Below, piece after piece: positions 25,875-33,896 of a stretch of DNA of 64,000 nucleotides. Positions within the stretch are counted from its first letter, which is position 1; each line of letters starts with the position of its first letter. This stretch comes from Pseudaeromonas sp963677375 (GTDB lineage: Bacteria; Pseudomonadota; Gammaproteobacteria; Enterobacterales; Aeromonadaceae). The translations under genes and the position numbers were made by a program. The notes under the pieces were generated by a model, which did not search any database, had not been told where the DNA came from, and worked only from the letters and a program-made list of their open reading frames with translations. The DNA lies in contig CAXXIF010000004.1 of the NCBI GenBank assembly GCA_963677375.2, forward strand, positions 310,001-374,000, written 5' to 3'.

Positions 25875-26336
25875 TCATAGCCAACGTCGGACACGGCTTT
25901 GATAGGTGCGATATTCAGCGGCAAAGCGCTGCAGCAGGTGCTGCTCTTCCCGGCGGATCTGACAAAGGTCGAGATAGAAGAAGCACAGTGGCAAGCCGAG
26001 CAGAGCCATGACATTGGCCAGGATCAAGGCCCAGCCGAGCAGCAACAGCAATAAGGCCAGATACATAGGATTACGACTGAAGCGATAGATCCCATGGGTC
26101 ACCAGTGTGCTCGTGCGTTCCGGATGCCGAGGGTCGACTGTGGTATTCGCCCGGCGAAAGCTTCGAGTGGATAAATAACTGATGGCAAGACTGACGATCC
26201 CGCAGACTGCGGCGGCTCCCCAGCTGAGGTGTAACGGGATCGATAGGCCGGCACCGGGCCAAAGATCGGCCATCAGGCTCATAGCCCCGGCGCTCAACAG
26301 AAATATCAACGGGGGTGGCAATCGCAACAACAACAT
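25875..26336 (-). CDS. Isoprenylcysteine carboxyl methyltransferase-like membrane protein
   Basis: 153 residues with about four membrane segments. The C-terminal half has the ICMT/PEMT signature THGIYRFSRNPMYLAL, then two membrane segments, then EEQHLLQRFAAEYRTYQSRVRRW, the SAM-binding end of this family. Bacterial members methylate unknown small or lipid substrates. Monocistronic or following the gene upstream on the same strand is not evident; the neighbouring pdxH is divergent. Confidence 0.85.
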   Translation of the reverse strand: MLLLRLPPPLIFLLSAGAMSLMADLWPGAGLSIPLHLSWGAAAVCGIVSLAISYLSTRSFRRANTTVDPRHPERTSTLVTHGIYRFSRNPMYLALLLLLLGWALILANVMALLGLPLCFFYLDLCQIRREEQHLLQRFAAEYRTYQSRVRRWL

Positions 26337-26519
26337 CGGGTGTGAACCTGTTGGAATGGGTTCTTCATCATCTTACCGGTGATGAGGTGCCGGGAGCTAG
26401 CCGTCTGCCGGTTAGAGACCGGAATTTGCCTGTTGCTGCTGACTGGGTCGAATGAGATAACGCCTTGAGATCAGAGGGGGCTCGGCGCAAAATGCCCTCA
26501 GGTTTGAAGAAGGAAGAGC

Positions 26520-27158
26520 ATGATGGATATTGCCGATCTGCGGCGGGAATACACCAAGGGCGGTTTGCATCGCGAGGATTTGCCGGTCAACCCGCTGGAG
26601 TTGTTTGACAAATGGTTGCGCCAAGCCTGTGATGCCAAATTGGCAGATCCGACGGCCATGAGCGTGGCAACCGTGGATGAGTTGGGGCGTCCCTTTCAAC
26701 GGATCGTATTGCTCAAGCACTATGATGAGCAGGGGTTCGTGTTTTACACCAACCTCGGCAGCCGCAAGGCTCAGCAGATCGGCAAGAACAATCAGGTCAG
26801 TCTGTTGTTCCCCTGGCATACCCTGGATCGCCAGGTGCATGTGACCGGGGTTGCCGAGCAGCTGTCGCCGTTTGAAGTGGTCAAGTATTTCCACTCCCGC
26901 CCGAAAGATAGCCAGATCGCCGCTTGGGTGAGCCAGCAGTCGAGCCGTATTTCGGCGCGTAGCATGCTGGAGTCCAAGTTTATGGAGCTTAAACAAAAAT
27001 TTGCCAATGGTGAGATCCCGTTACCCAGTTTCTGGGGGGGATACCGGGTGCGGTTTGACAGCATCGAGTTCTGGCAGGGCGGAGCCCATCGCCTGCACGA
27101 TCGTTTCCTGTTCACTCGTATGGCTGAACATTGGCATATTGATCGTCTGGCGCCATGA
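26520..27158 (+). CDS. pdxH: Pyridoxamine 5'-phosphate oxidase
   Basis: 212 residues. An FMN-dependent oxidase forming pyridoxal 5'-phosphate from pyridoxine or pyridoxamine phosphate. Family blocks: MDIADLRREYTKGGL and LPVNPLELFDKWLRQA at the start, FVFYTNLGSRKAQQI (FMN site), VTGVAEQLSPFEVVKYFHSRP, and the C-terminus FWQGGAHRLHDRFLF and WHIDRLAP. Two adjacent ATG codons (26520 and 26523) could start it; AGGAAGAG lies just upstream and favours the second slightly. Confidence 0.97.
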   Translation: MMDIADLRREYTKGGLHREDLPVNPLELFDKWLRQACDAKLADPTAMSVATVDELGRPFQRIVLLKHYDEQGFVFYTNLGSRKAQQIGKNNQVSLLFPWHTLDRQVHVTGVAEQLSPFEVVKYFHSRPKDSQIAAWVSQQSSRISARSMLESKFMELKQKFANGEIPLPSFWGGYRVRFDSIEFWQGGAHRLHDRFLFTRMAEHWHIDRLAP

Positions 27159-27237
27159 TCGTTGATTACTCCGATTGGCTGAAACGACGTATGCCTGCCT
27201 AAACTGGGAAATACAGAGCAAGAAACAGGAGCAAAAA

Positions 27238-27690
27238 ATGGAATGGCAACGCTATGAGTTTCGAGTATCGACGGACCCTCGTTTGTTGCAGCTTGCCGTG
27301 ATCCACGACTTTCTGCGGCAGACCTACTGGGCCAAGGAGATCTCCGAACAACTGGTCAGCAAGGCACTCGATGGTTCCCTCTGTTTTGGTTTGTATCAGG
27401 GGGAGCGGCAGATTGGACTGGCCCGGGTGATCACCGATCGGGCAACATTTGCTTACTTGAGTGATGTCTTCGTGCTGGATGAGTTTCAGGGGCAGGGTTT
27501 GGGACAATGGCTGGTCAGCTGCGTACTGGCCCACCCCGAGTTACAAGGCTTGCGGCGTATCATGCTCGCCACTCTGGATGCCCACGAACTCTATCGTAAG
27601 CTTGGTTTTTCCGATGTGACACAACCGGAGCAGATCATGGAGATCCGCAATGTAGCGATCGCGCGTGAGGCGGGTAATCGTCTGGGTTAA
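27238..27690 (+). CDS. GNAT N-acetyltransferase
   Basis: 150 residues from the ATG at 27238, preceded by AGGAG; an upstream ATG in frame lacks a ribosome site. GNAT landmarks: YLSDVFVLDEFQGQGLGQWLVSCVL (acetyl-CoA loop QGQGLG) and IMLATLDAHELYRKLGFSDV. The group with AIHDFLRQTYWA-like N-terminus (VIHDFLRQTYWAKEIS) is common in proteobacteria and uncharacterised as to substrate. Confidence 0.88.
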   Translation: MEWQRYEFRVSTDPRLLQLAVIHDFLRQTYWAKEISEQLVSKALDGSLCFGLYQGERQIGLARVITDRATFAYLSDVFVLDEFQGQGLGQWLVSCVLAHPELQGLRRIMLATLDAHELYRKLGFSDVTQPEQIMEIRNVAIAREAGNRLG

Positions 27691-27730
27691 GCGGTGAGAA
27701 GCGCCTTGTGATCCTATGTTCGTTCATAAC

Positions 27731-27763
27731 AAAACAGGAGGCCGTGGCCTCCTGTTTTGTTTT
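27731..27763. terminator. Bidirectional terminator between GNAT gene and purB
   Basis: A 13-bp perfect palindrome (AAAACAGGAGGCC / GGCCTCCTGTTTT, 27731-27743 and 27746-27758) with A and T runs on both sides, placed between convergent genes. It should stop transcripts from both directions. Confidence 0.9.
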
Positions 27764-27783
27764 TCGTGGGGTCCAGCTGCTGA

Positions 27784-29154
27784 TTATTTCAGCTCGTTGA
27801 CCAGTTGCACGGCGCGACCAATATAGTTGGCCGGGGTCAGCAACTTCAGTTCATCCTTGACCTGTTCTGGCAATTCCAGAGTATCGATAAACTCACGCAT
27901 TCCCTCTGCATCGACGCGACGACCGCGAGTCAGCTCCTTCAGCTTTTCGTAGGGCTTCTCGATGCCGTAACGACGCATGACGGTTTGGATCGGCTCGGCC
28001 AGCACTTCCCAATTGCTGTTCAGGTCGGCGGCCATGGCTGCTTCGTTAGCTTGCAGCTTGGAGATCCCCTTCAGTGTTGCTTGGTAGGCAATCAATGAAT
28101 AACCAACGGCGACACCCAGGTTGCGCAACACGGTACTGTCAGTCAAATCCCGCTGCCAGCGGCTGACCGGTAGTTTGGCAGCCAGATGGTCGAACAGCGC
28201 ATTGGCCAGACCCAGGTTGCCTTCGGAGTTTTCGAAGTCGATTGGATTGACCTTGTGCGGCATGGTAGAGGAGCCGATTTCACCGGCGATGGTGCGCTGT
28301 TTGAAGTGACCCAGGCAGATGTAGCCCCAGATGTCGCGATCGAAATCGAGAACTATGGTGTTGAAGCGGGCCACCGCATCAAACAGCTCGGCGATGTAGT
28401 CATGGGGTTCAATCTGGGTGGTGTACGGATTCCAGGTCAGTCCCAGTCCAGTGACGAACTGTTCCGAGAAGGCGTGCCAGTCCACTTCCGGGTAGGCGCT
28501 GATATGGGCGTTGTAGTTACCCACGGCACCATTGATCTTGCCCAGGATCTCGACGGCTTTGATCTGCTTGACCTGGCGCTCCAGACGATAGGCAACGTTT
28601 GCCATCTCCTTGCCCATGGTGGTCGGTGATGCCGGTTGACCATGGGTGCGGGAGAGCAGTGGCATATCCCGGTATTCGTGAGCCAAACGTTTTACTTCGG
28701 CGACCAACTTTTCGCAAAATGGCAGGATCACCTCTTCCCGAGCGGTCTTGAGCATCAGGCCGTGGGAGTTGTTATTGATATCTTCCGAAGTGCAGGCGAA
28801 GTGGATGAACTCACTGACGGCGTTCAGTTCGGCATTCGCGGCAACCTTTTCCTTCAGGAAATATTCGACGGCTTTGACATCGTGGTTGGTGGTGCGTTCG
28901 ATGGCCTTGATGCGACCCGCATCTTCCTCATTAAAGTCGGCCACTATGCTGTCGAGCAGGGCATTGGCAGCGGCGGATAAGGCCGGTACCTCGGGGATCC
29001 CCGGGTGGCTGGCTAATTGTTGCAACCAACGAACCTCGACTTCGACGCGAAAGCGCAGCAGGCCGTATTCGGAGAAAATGGGGCGTAACGCCGTACATTT
29101 GTCGCCATAACGACCATCGAGGGGGGAAACCGCTGTCAGTGCTGACAAGTCCAT
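27784..29154 (-). CDS. purB: Adenylosuccinate lyase
   Basis: 456 residues. Acts twice in purine synthesis, splitting fumarate from SAICAR and from adenylosuccinate. The fumarase-superfamily signature SSTMPHKVNPIDFENSEGN is present, along with TSEDINNNSHGLML and SRTHGQPASPTTMGKEM. Full length. It follows hflD by 24 bases in the conserved nudJ-mnmA-hflD-purB order of gamma-proteobacteria. Confidence 0.98.
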   Translation of the reverse strand: MDLSALTAVSPLDGRYGDKCTALRPIFSEYGLLRFRVEVEVRWLQQLASHPGIPEVPALSAAANALLDSIVADFNEEDAGRIKAIERTTNHDVKAVEYFLKEKVAANAELNAVSEFIHFACTSEDINNNSHGLMLKTAREEVILPFCEKLVAEVKRLAHEYRDMPLLSRTHGQPASPTTMGKEMANVAYRLERQVKQIKAVEILGKINGAVGNYNAHISAYPEVDWHAFSEQFVTGLGLTWNPYTTQIEPHDYIAELFDAVARFNTIVLDFDRDIWGYICLGHFKQRTIAGEIGSSTMPHKVNPIDFENSEGNLGLANALFDHLAAKLPVSRWQRDLTDSTVLRNLGVAVGYSLIAYQATLKGISKLQANEAAMAADLNSNWEVLAEPIQTVMRRYGIEKPYEKLKELTRGRRVDAEGMREFIDTLELPEQVKDELKLLTPANYIGRAVQLVNELK

Positions 29155-29178
29155 GGAATAAGCTCCTGAAGTAGGGGT

Positions 29179-29799
29179 TTAGATTTGATTCAATGTCATG
29201 CGTGCCGATTCCACCATCTTCTTCCGCGAGAAGAGGATGTGACGACGGCGGCCGCCGACCTGACGCCACAACACAGTGGCGCGAATACCGGCCAGCAACA
29301 AGGCGCGAACCTTGTGCTGAACCAGGGGTTGTTGCAGATACATAGGCGTACCGGCGACTTGAATGCGTGGGCCAATCGGGCTGATGTGCTCACTGTAGAT
29401 GCTGGCCAGATTGGCCAGAACCTGCTCATCCAGCAGATCGAAGTGATGCAATTGACGCTTCACCTGACTGATGCGTTCCGCCAGCATATTGAGTACATCT
29501 TTGCGTCCGGCCAGCTTGCGCTCCAGAGCCACCAGACTGACCACATAACGGGTCAGCTCGGCATTTTTCGGGCTACTGCCGTGACCTAGCTGTTCAACAA
29601 TCGCCGTGTAGCCCTCTTTGAGGGTGGCGTCGCCGAACACATCCTGCGGTGCTTTCGGATCTGTGACCAGAATACCGCTCAGGGTCTGGCGCAGGATCTC
29701 TTCTTCGCAAGTTCCGGTGCGGGATACTTGCTGGACCAGATGGGCGGCCTGGCAAATGGCGGCAAATGCCATGGTCCGGATTGCTTGTTTATCGCTCAT
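29179..29799 (-). CDS. hflD: HflD high-frequency-lysogenisation protein homolog
   Basis: 206 residues, helical, soluble, possibly membrane-associated. Homologous to HflD, which in E. coli binds phage lambda CII and lowers lysogeny; its normal cellular role is uncertain. Recognised by blocks such as ICQAAHLVQQVSRTG, YVVSLVALERKLAGRKD and IQVAGTPMYLQQPLVQHKVRALLLAGIR. It starts two bases after the mnmA stop, so expression is coupled to mnmA. Confidence 0.95.
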   Translation of the reverse strand: MSDKQAIRTMAFAAICQAAHLVQQVSRTGTCEEEILRQTLSGILVTDPKAPQDVFGDATLKEGYTAIVEQLGHGSSPKNAELTRYVVSLVALERKLAGRKDVLNMLAERISQVKRQLHHFDLLDEQVLANLASIYSEHISPIGPRIQVAGTPMYLQQPLVQHKVRALLLAGIRATVLWRQVGGRRRHILFSRKKMVESARMTLNQI

Positions 29800-29801
29800 C
29801 T

Positions 29802-30911
29802 TTACTCCTGATGACGAAAACGTTGTTCGATGATGCCGCCACCCAAACAGACTTCGCCTTGGTAGAAAACGGCGGATTGTCCGGGGGTAACGGCCGCTTG
29901 TGGCGTGGCGAAGGTGACCCGGATGTTCTGATCATCCAATGGTTCCACGCGACAGGGGAAATCTTGCTGGCGATAACGCGTCTTCACTGTACAGTCGAAG
30001 GCTTCGCGTACGGGGTGACGATCGACCCAATGCAGTTGGGTGGCGACGAGACCGTCAGAGAAGAGACGTGGGTGGTCATGGCCTTGGGCCACTACCAGCA
30101 CGTTGCGTTCAAGCTCTTTATCGACCACATACCAAGGGCTGTCGTTAGAGTCTCTCATGCCGCCAATCCCCAGACCCTTGCGCTGACCCAGCGTGTGGTA
30201 CATCAACCCCTGATGCTCACCGATGATCTGTCCGTCGACTGTTTCGATGGCACCGGGTTGGGCCGGCAGGAACTTCGCCAGAAAATCGGTGAATTTGCGC
30301 TCCCCGATGAAGCAGATCCCGGTACTGTCTTTCTTCTTGGCGGTAATTAAGTCCAGTTGTTCGGCAATGCGCCGGACTTCCGGTTTTTCCAGATCGCCCA
30401 CCGGAAACAGGCTCTGTTCAATCTGCTGTTCGCTCAGGGTGTACAGGAAATAGCTCTGATCCTTATTGGTGTCGAGACCGCGCAGCAGACGCGGGACACC
30501 GGTGCTGTCATCGCGACGCACATAGTGGCCCGTGGCAATGTAGCGGGCACCCAGCTCTTCGGCGGCGAACTCCAGAAAGGCTTTAAACTTGATCTCTTTG
30601 TTGCACAGAATATCCGGGTTCGGTGTCCGTCCGGCCTTGTATTCGGCGAGGAACAATTCGAACACATTATCCCAGTATTCAGCGGCAAAATTGATGGTAT
30701 GCAATTCGATACCGAGTTTGTCACACACGGCTTGAGCATCGGCCAAATCCTGAGCTGCGGAGCAATATTCATCCGTGTCATCCTCTTCCCAGTTCTTCAT
30801 GAACAGGCCTTCCACCTGGTAGCCCTGCTGTTGCAGCAGGTAGGCAGAAACTGAGGAGTCAACACCGCCGGACATACCGACGATCACCTTGATTTGGCTG
30901 TTATCTGTCAT
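29802..30911 (-). CDS. mnmA: tRNA-specific 2-thiouridylase
   Basis: 369 residues. Puts sulfur on C2 of the wobble uridine in tRNAs for Lys, Glu and Gln, using ATP and sulfur from IscS via the Tus relay. PP-loop GMSGGVDSS at 12-20; the two catalytic cysteines are in TPNPDILCN (near 102) and DSTGICFIGERKF (near 199). Length equals the E. coli enzyme (368). Confidence 0.98.
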   Translation of the reverse strand: MTDNSQIKVIVGMSGGVDSSVSAYLLQQQGYQVEGLFMKNWEEDDTDEYCSAAQDLADAQAVCDKLGIELHTINFAAEYWDNVFELFLAEYKAGRTPNPDILCNKEIKFKAFLEFAAEELGARYIATGHYVRRDDSTGVPRLLRGLDTNKDQSYFLYTLSEQQIEQSLFPVGDLEKPEVRRIAEQLDLITAKKKDSTGICFIGERKFTDFLAKFLPAQPGAIETVDGQIIGEHQGLMYHTLGQRKGLGIGGMRDSNDSPWYVVDKELERNVLVVAQGHDHPRLFSDGLVATQLHWVDRHPVREAFDCTVKTRYRQQDFPCRVEPLDDQNIRVTFATPQAAVTPGQSAVFYQGEVCLGGGIIEQRFRHQE

Positions 30912-30993
30912 CTATTTGGCTATGGTTGCAAAAAACTGTGCGCATTGTAACAGAAAGACAGGGCAACGATCACGCCGGCAAACGCGCTAAGCC

Positions 30994-31524
30994 TCAGTTC
31001 TTGGATCCAGGCGAGCGAGAGTTGTTGGTGTTGGAATTCGGGCGGCCCGAGCGATTTGGATTTTGCACCTTGCGCCTATCTTTGAGCGTGGACAGTGGCA
31101 GGCGGACGCCCTGCAGGTAATCTTCCAGGCATTCCAGAACCAGCGGACTGCGCAGCTTATGCCCCAAGGCGCGGATCTCAGGTTCGGTCAGCCAATGGCA
31201 GGCCACAATATCGTTGTCCGGATCTTGTGGATGATGTTCGCCGGGAGCGGTTGTCAATTCGCAGTAAAAACAAAATCTTAGATAGGTCAGTTTCCGATAG
31301 GGGCTGGAATAAATATAGGTGCCAAGCCAGCCATCCGGCTGGAGCGGTAAGCCGGTTTCTTCCAGGATCTCACGGCATGCTGCTTCAATCAGATTCTCTC
31401 CTGCTTCCAGATGACCCGCCGGTTGGTTGAAAACCTGATGCCCATGATCGCGCTCCTCGACCAGTAAAAACTGATCTTGCCAACGGATAACGGCGGCGAC
31501 GGTGACATTGGGGCGAAATCTCAT
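30994..31524 (-). CDS. nudJ: Nudix phosphatase NudJ
   Basis: 176 residues. The Nudix box is complete: GHLEAGENLIEAACREILEETGL. NudJ hydrolyses HMP-PP (a thiamine precursor) and nucleoside di- and triphosphates. N-terminal FRPNVTVAAVIRWQDQFLLVEE matches the family. The C-terminal tail (NRSGRPNSNTNNSRSPG) is a Ser/Asn-rich extension of about 20 residues. First gene of the nudJ-mnmA-hflD-purB operon, 82 bases before mnmA. Confidence 0.93.
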   Translation of the reverse strand: MRFRPNVTVAAVIRWQDQFLLVEERDHGHQVFNQPAGHLEAGENLIEAACREILEETGLPLQPDGWLGTYIYSSPYRKLTYLRFCFYCELTTAPGEHHPQDPDNDIVACHWLTEPEIRALGHKLRSPLVLECLEDYLQGVRLPLSTLKDRRKVQNPNRSGRPNSNTNNSRSPGSKN

Positions 31525-31709
31525 AGCGGGTTACTTCTTCTTGGAATCCAGGGGGGCGAAGGCGTCGCCAGTATGTTAACAAATTGCAATTCTTCTCGAT
31601 ATCACCAGAATGCCGAGCCGTGATGGCGGTTTGCTTATAACGTCGGTTCGGCTAAGATGGCCAGCACTATGTTGACACTATGATAACAACCGGAAGTTAG
31701 GAGACACTG

Positions 31710-32963
31710 ATGGAAAGTAAAGTCGTCGTACCCAGTGAAGGCCAGAAAATCACTCTGGATGCCAATGGCAAGCTCGTTGTACCGAATCAGCCGATCATTC
31801 CGTTTATCGAAGGCGATGGCATCGGTGTGGATGTGACGCCGCCGATGATGAAGGTAGTCGATGCGGCGGTTGCCAAGGCTTACAACGGCGAACGCAAGAT
31901 CTCCTGGATGGAAATCTACACCGGTGAAAAATCAACTCACCTGTATGGTCCAGATGTCTGGCTGCCTGCTGAAACTCTGGATCTGATCCGGGAATACCAT
32001 GTTGCGATCAAGGGGCCGTTGACCACACCAGTCGGTGGTGGCATCCGTTCCTTGAACGTGGCGCTGCGCCAGGAGCTGGATCTCTACATCTGTCTGCGTC
32101 CGGTTCGTTACTACGAGGGTACGCCGAGCCCGGTGAAGCGCCCTGATTTGACCGATATGGTGATCTTCCGTGAAAACGCCGAAGACATCTATGCCGGTAT
32201 CGAATGGAAAGCTGATTCAGCCGAAGCCAAAAAGGTCATCGACTTCCTGCGCACTGAAATGGGTGTGACCAAGATCCGTTTCCCGGAAAACTGCGGTATT
32301 GGCATCAAGCCGATGTCTGCCGCTGGCACCCAGCGTCTGGTGCGTGCCGCCATTGAGTATGCGATCGACAACGATCGGGACTCAGTGACTCTGGTGCACA
32401 AGGGTAACATCATGAAGTTCACCGAAGGTGCCTTCAAAGATTGGGGTTACCAACTGGCGCGTGACGAGTTTGGTGCCCAGCTGATCGATGGTGGCCCATG
32501 GTGTCAATTCCAGAATCCGAAGACTGGCAAGACCATAGTCGTCAAGGATGTGATTGCCGATGCCTTCCTGCAGCAGATCCTGTTGCGGCCTGCCGAATAT
32601 GATGTGATCGCCTGTATGAATCTCAACGGCGACTATATCTCCGATGCGTTGGCTGCTCAGGTCGGCGGGATCGGGATCGCTCCGGGTGCCAACATAGGTG
32701 ACGGTGTTGCCCTGTTCGAAGCAACTCACGGTACTGCACCCAAATATGCAGGCCAGGATAAGGTTAACCCGGGTTCATTGATCCTCTCTGCCGAAATGAT
32801 GCTGCGGCATATGGGCTGGGTCGAAGCGGCCGATCTCATCATCAAGGGCATGGAAGCGGCAATCCGTAACAAGACGGTTACCTATGACTTCGAGCGCTTG
32901 ATGGAAGGCGCTACACTGCGTAAGTGCTCCGAATTTGCAGATGACATGATTGCCCAGATGTAA
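31710..32963 (+). CDS. icd: NADP-dependent isocitrate dehydrogenase
   Basis: 417 residues, the length of the E. coli TCA-cycle enzyme (416). The regulatory serine that AceK phosphorylates is S114 in TPVGGGIRSLNVALRQ; the substrate and metal site NLNGDYISD and the coenzyme region GTAPKYAGQDKVNPGS are intact. Ribosome site TTAGGAG precedes the ATG. It is divergent from nudJ, as in E. coli. The upstream 185 bases contain TATGTTAACAAATTG, loosely like an ArcA site, but I do not claim one. Confidence 0.98.
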   Translation: MESKVVVPSEGQKITLDANGKLVVPNQPIIPFIEGDGIGVDVTPPMMKVVDAAVAKAYNGERKISWMEIYTGEKSTHLYGPDVWLPAETLDLIREYHVAIKGPLTTPVGGGIRSLNVALRQELDLYICLRPVRYYEGTPSPVKRPDLTDMVIFRENAEDIYAGIEWKADSAEAKKVIDFLRTEMGVTKIRFPENCGIGIKPMSAAGTQRLVRAAIEYAIDNDRDSVTLVHKGNIMKFTEGAFKDWGYQLARDEFGAQLIDGGPWCQFQNPKTGKTIVVKDVIADAFLQQILLRPAEYDVIACMNLNGDYISDALAAQVGGIGIAPGANIGDGVALFEATHGTAPKYAGQDKVNPGSLILSAEMMLRHMGWVEAADLIIKGMEAAIRNKTVTYDFERLMEGATLRKCSEFADDMIAQM

Positions 32964-33009
32964 CTCCAGATAGCAACGGCAACGGTTGCTATCATCCAGA
33001 GAAAAATAA

Positions 33010-33034
33010 AAGCGGGCTTACGGCCCGCTTTTTT
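33010..33034. terminator. Bidirectional terminator between icd and cspD
   Basis: An 8-bp stem AAGCGGGC/GCCCGCTT (33010-33017 and 33023-33030) with a five-base loop and six T after it on the plus strand; on the minus strand TTTTATTTTTC follows. It serves icd and probably the convergent cspD. Confidence 0.9.
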
Positions 33035-33059
33035 CATGCTCAAATTGGGTGTTACGAGC

Positions 33060-33278
33060 TCAGGATTCTTGTGCCCCGGTCGGTACTATGCTGACTGCAT
33101 GATACCCCTTGGGACCTGTCTGCATCTCAAAATGAACACTTTGGCCTGCTTTCAAGGTCTTGTATCCATTCATGTCGATAGTGGAGTAGTGGGCAAAAAT
33201 ATCGTCCCCACCGCCTTCCGGGCAAATAAACCCAAATCCTTTTGCGTTGTTAAACCACTTCACCGTTCCGGTAGCCAT
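33060..33278 (-). CDS. cspD: Cold-shock-domain protein CspD
   Basis: 72 residues, one cold-shock domain with RNP1 KGFGFI and RNP2 DIFAHY. The sequence GTVKWFNNAKGFGFICPEGGG with Cys identifies the CspD type, a stationary-phase single-strand-binding inhibitor of replication, rather than CspA. Its divergent neighbour is clpS, as in E. coli. Confidence 0.95.
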   Translation of the reverse strand: MATGTVKWFNNAKGFGFICPEGGGDDIFAHYSTIDMNGYKTLKAGQSVHFEMQTGPKGYHAVSIVPTGAQES

Positions 33279-33530
33279 ACGCCTACGTCCTTAATCAAAA
33301 ACACCTTAAAGCCGTTGAGTCGGTATCCAAGGCCATTTATAACTGAGGGTGTGCCTCAAGAAATTGATAGAATTGGTTACCAAAGAACCAATCTAGTGTG
33401 AAAAATCGCCAAGTCAAGCCTTGGATTCATGACGTGTCTGCGTGCGCATGTTATAAAAAGTTGTAAATCAAATGTGATATTGACAATGCCAGCGGTCAGG
33501 GTAGTAATTAAGTGTAAGGGTCATCTTTAT

Positions 33531-33851
33531 ATGGGTAAGTTCAAGGAAGCCGCCTCACCGCAGCATCAAGAATCGGCAGATACAGCTACAGTGTTACAGC
33601 CGCCTTCGATGTATAAAGTGGTGCTTAACAATGACGACTACACACCGATGGATTTTGTGGTAGAGATTTTGCAGAAGTTTTTCCGCATGAACTTGGAACA
33701 GGCTACAGAGGTGATGCTTGCAGTGCATTATCAGGGGAAGGGGGTATGTGGTATCTACACTGCAGAGATTGCAGAGACCAAGGTGGCACAGGTAAGCGAG
33801 TATGCACGGGAATATCAACATCCTTTGTTGTGTACCATGGAGCAGGCTTGA
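33531..33851 (+). CDS. clpS: ClpS adaptor of the N-end rule pathway
   Basis: 106 residues, identical in length to E. coli ClpS. It delivers proteins with destabilising N-terminal residues to ClpAP. The N-degron pocket is seen in VVLNNDDYTPMDFVVEIL and MLAVHYQGKGVCGIYTAEIAETK; an unstructured N-terminal extension of about 25 residues precedes it. The ATG at 33531 matches the family start MGKxx; a longer frame upstream is rejected. A possible -35 TTGACA lies at 33480-33485, with a weak -10 AGTAAT 17 bases on. Confidence 0.96.
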   Translation: MGKFKEAASPQHQESADTATVLQPPSMYKVVLNNDDYTPMDFVVEILQKFFRMNLEQATEVMLAVHYQGKGVCGIYTAEIAETKVAQVSEYAREYQHPLLCTMEQA

Positions 33852-33896
33852 GTATCCCATTACAGAGCGAATTCAGTATTCTCGGGGGAGGTGCCC

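Noticed and set aside
31560..31680. ArcA-like TGTTAAC sequence upstream of icd
   Set aside because: Only one weak match; it fits known biology but is too common a string to call.
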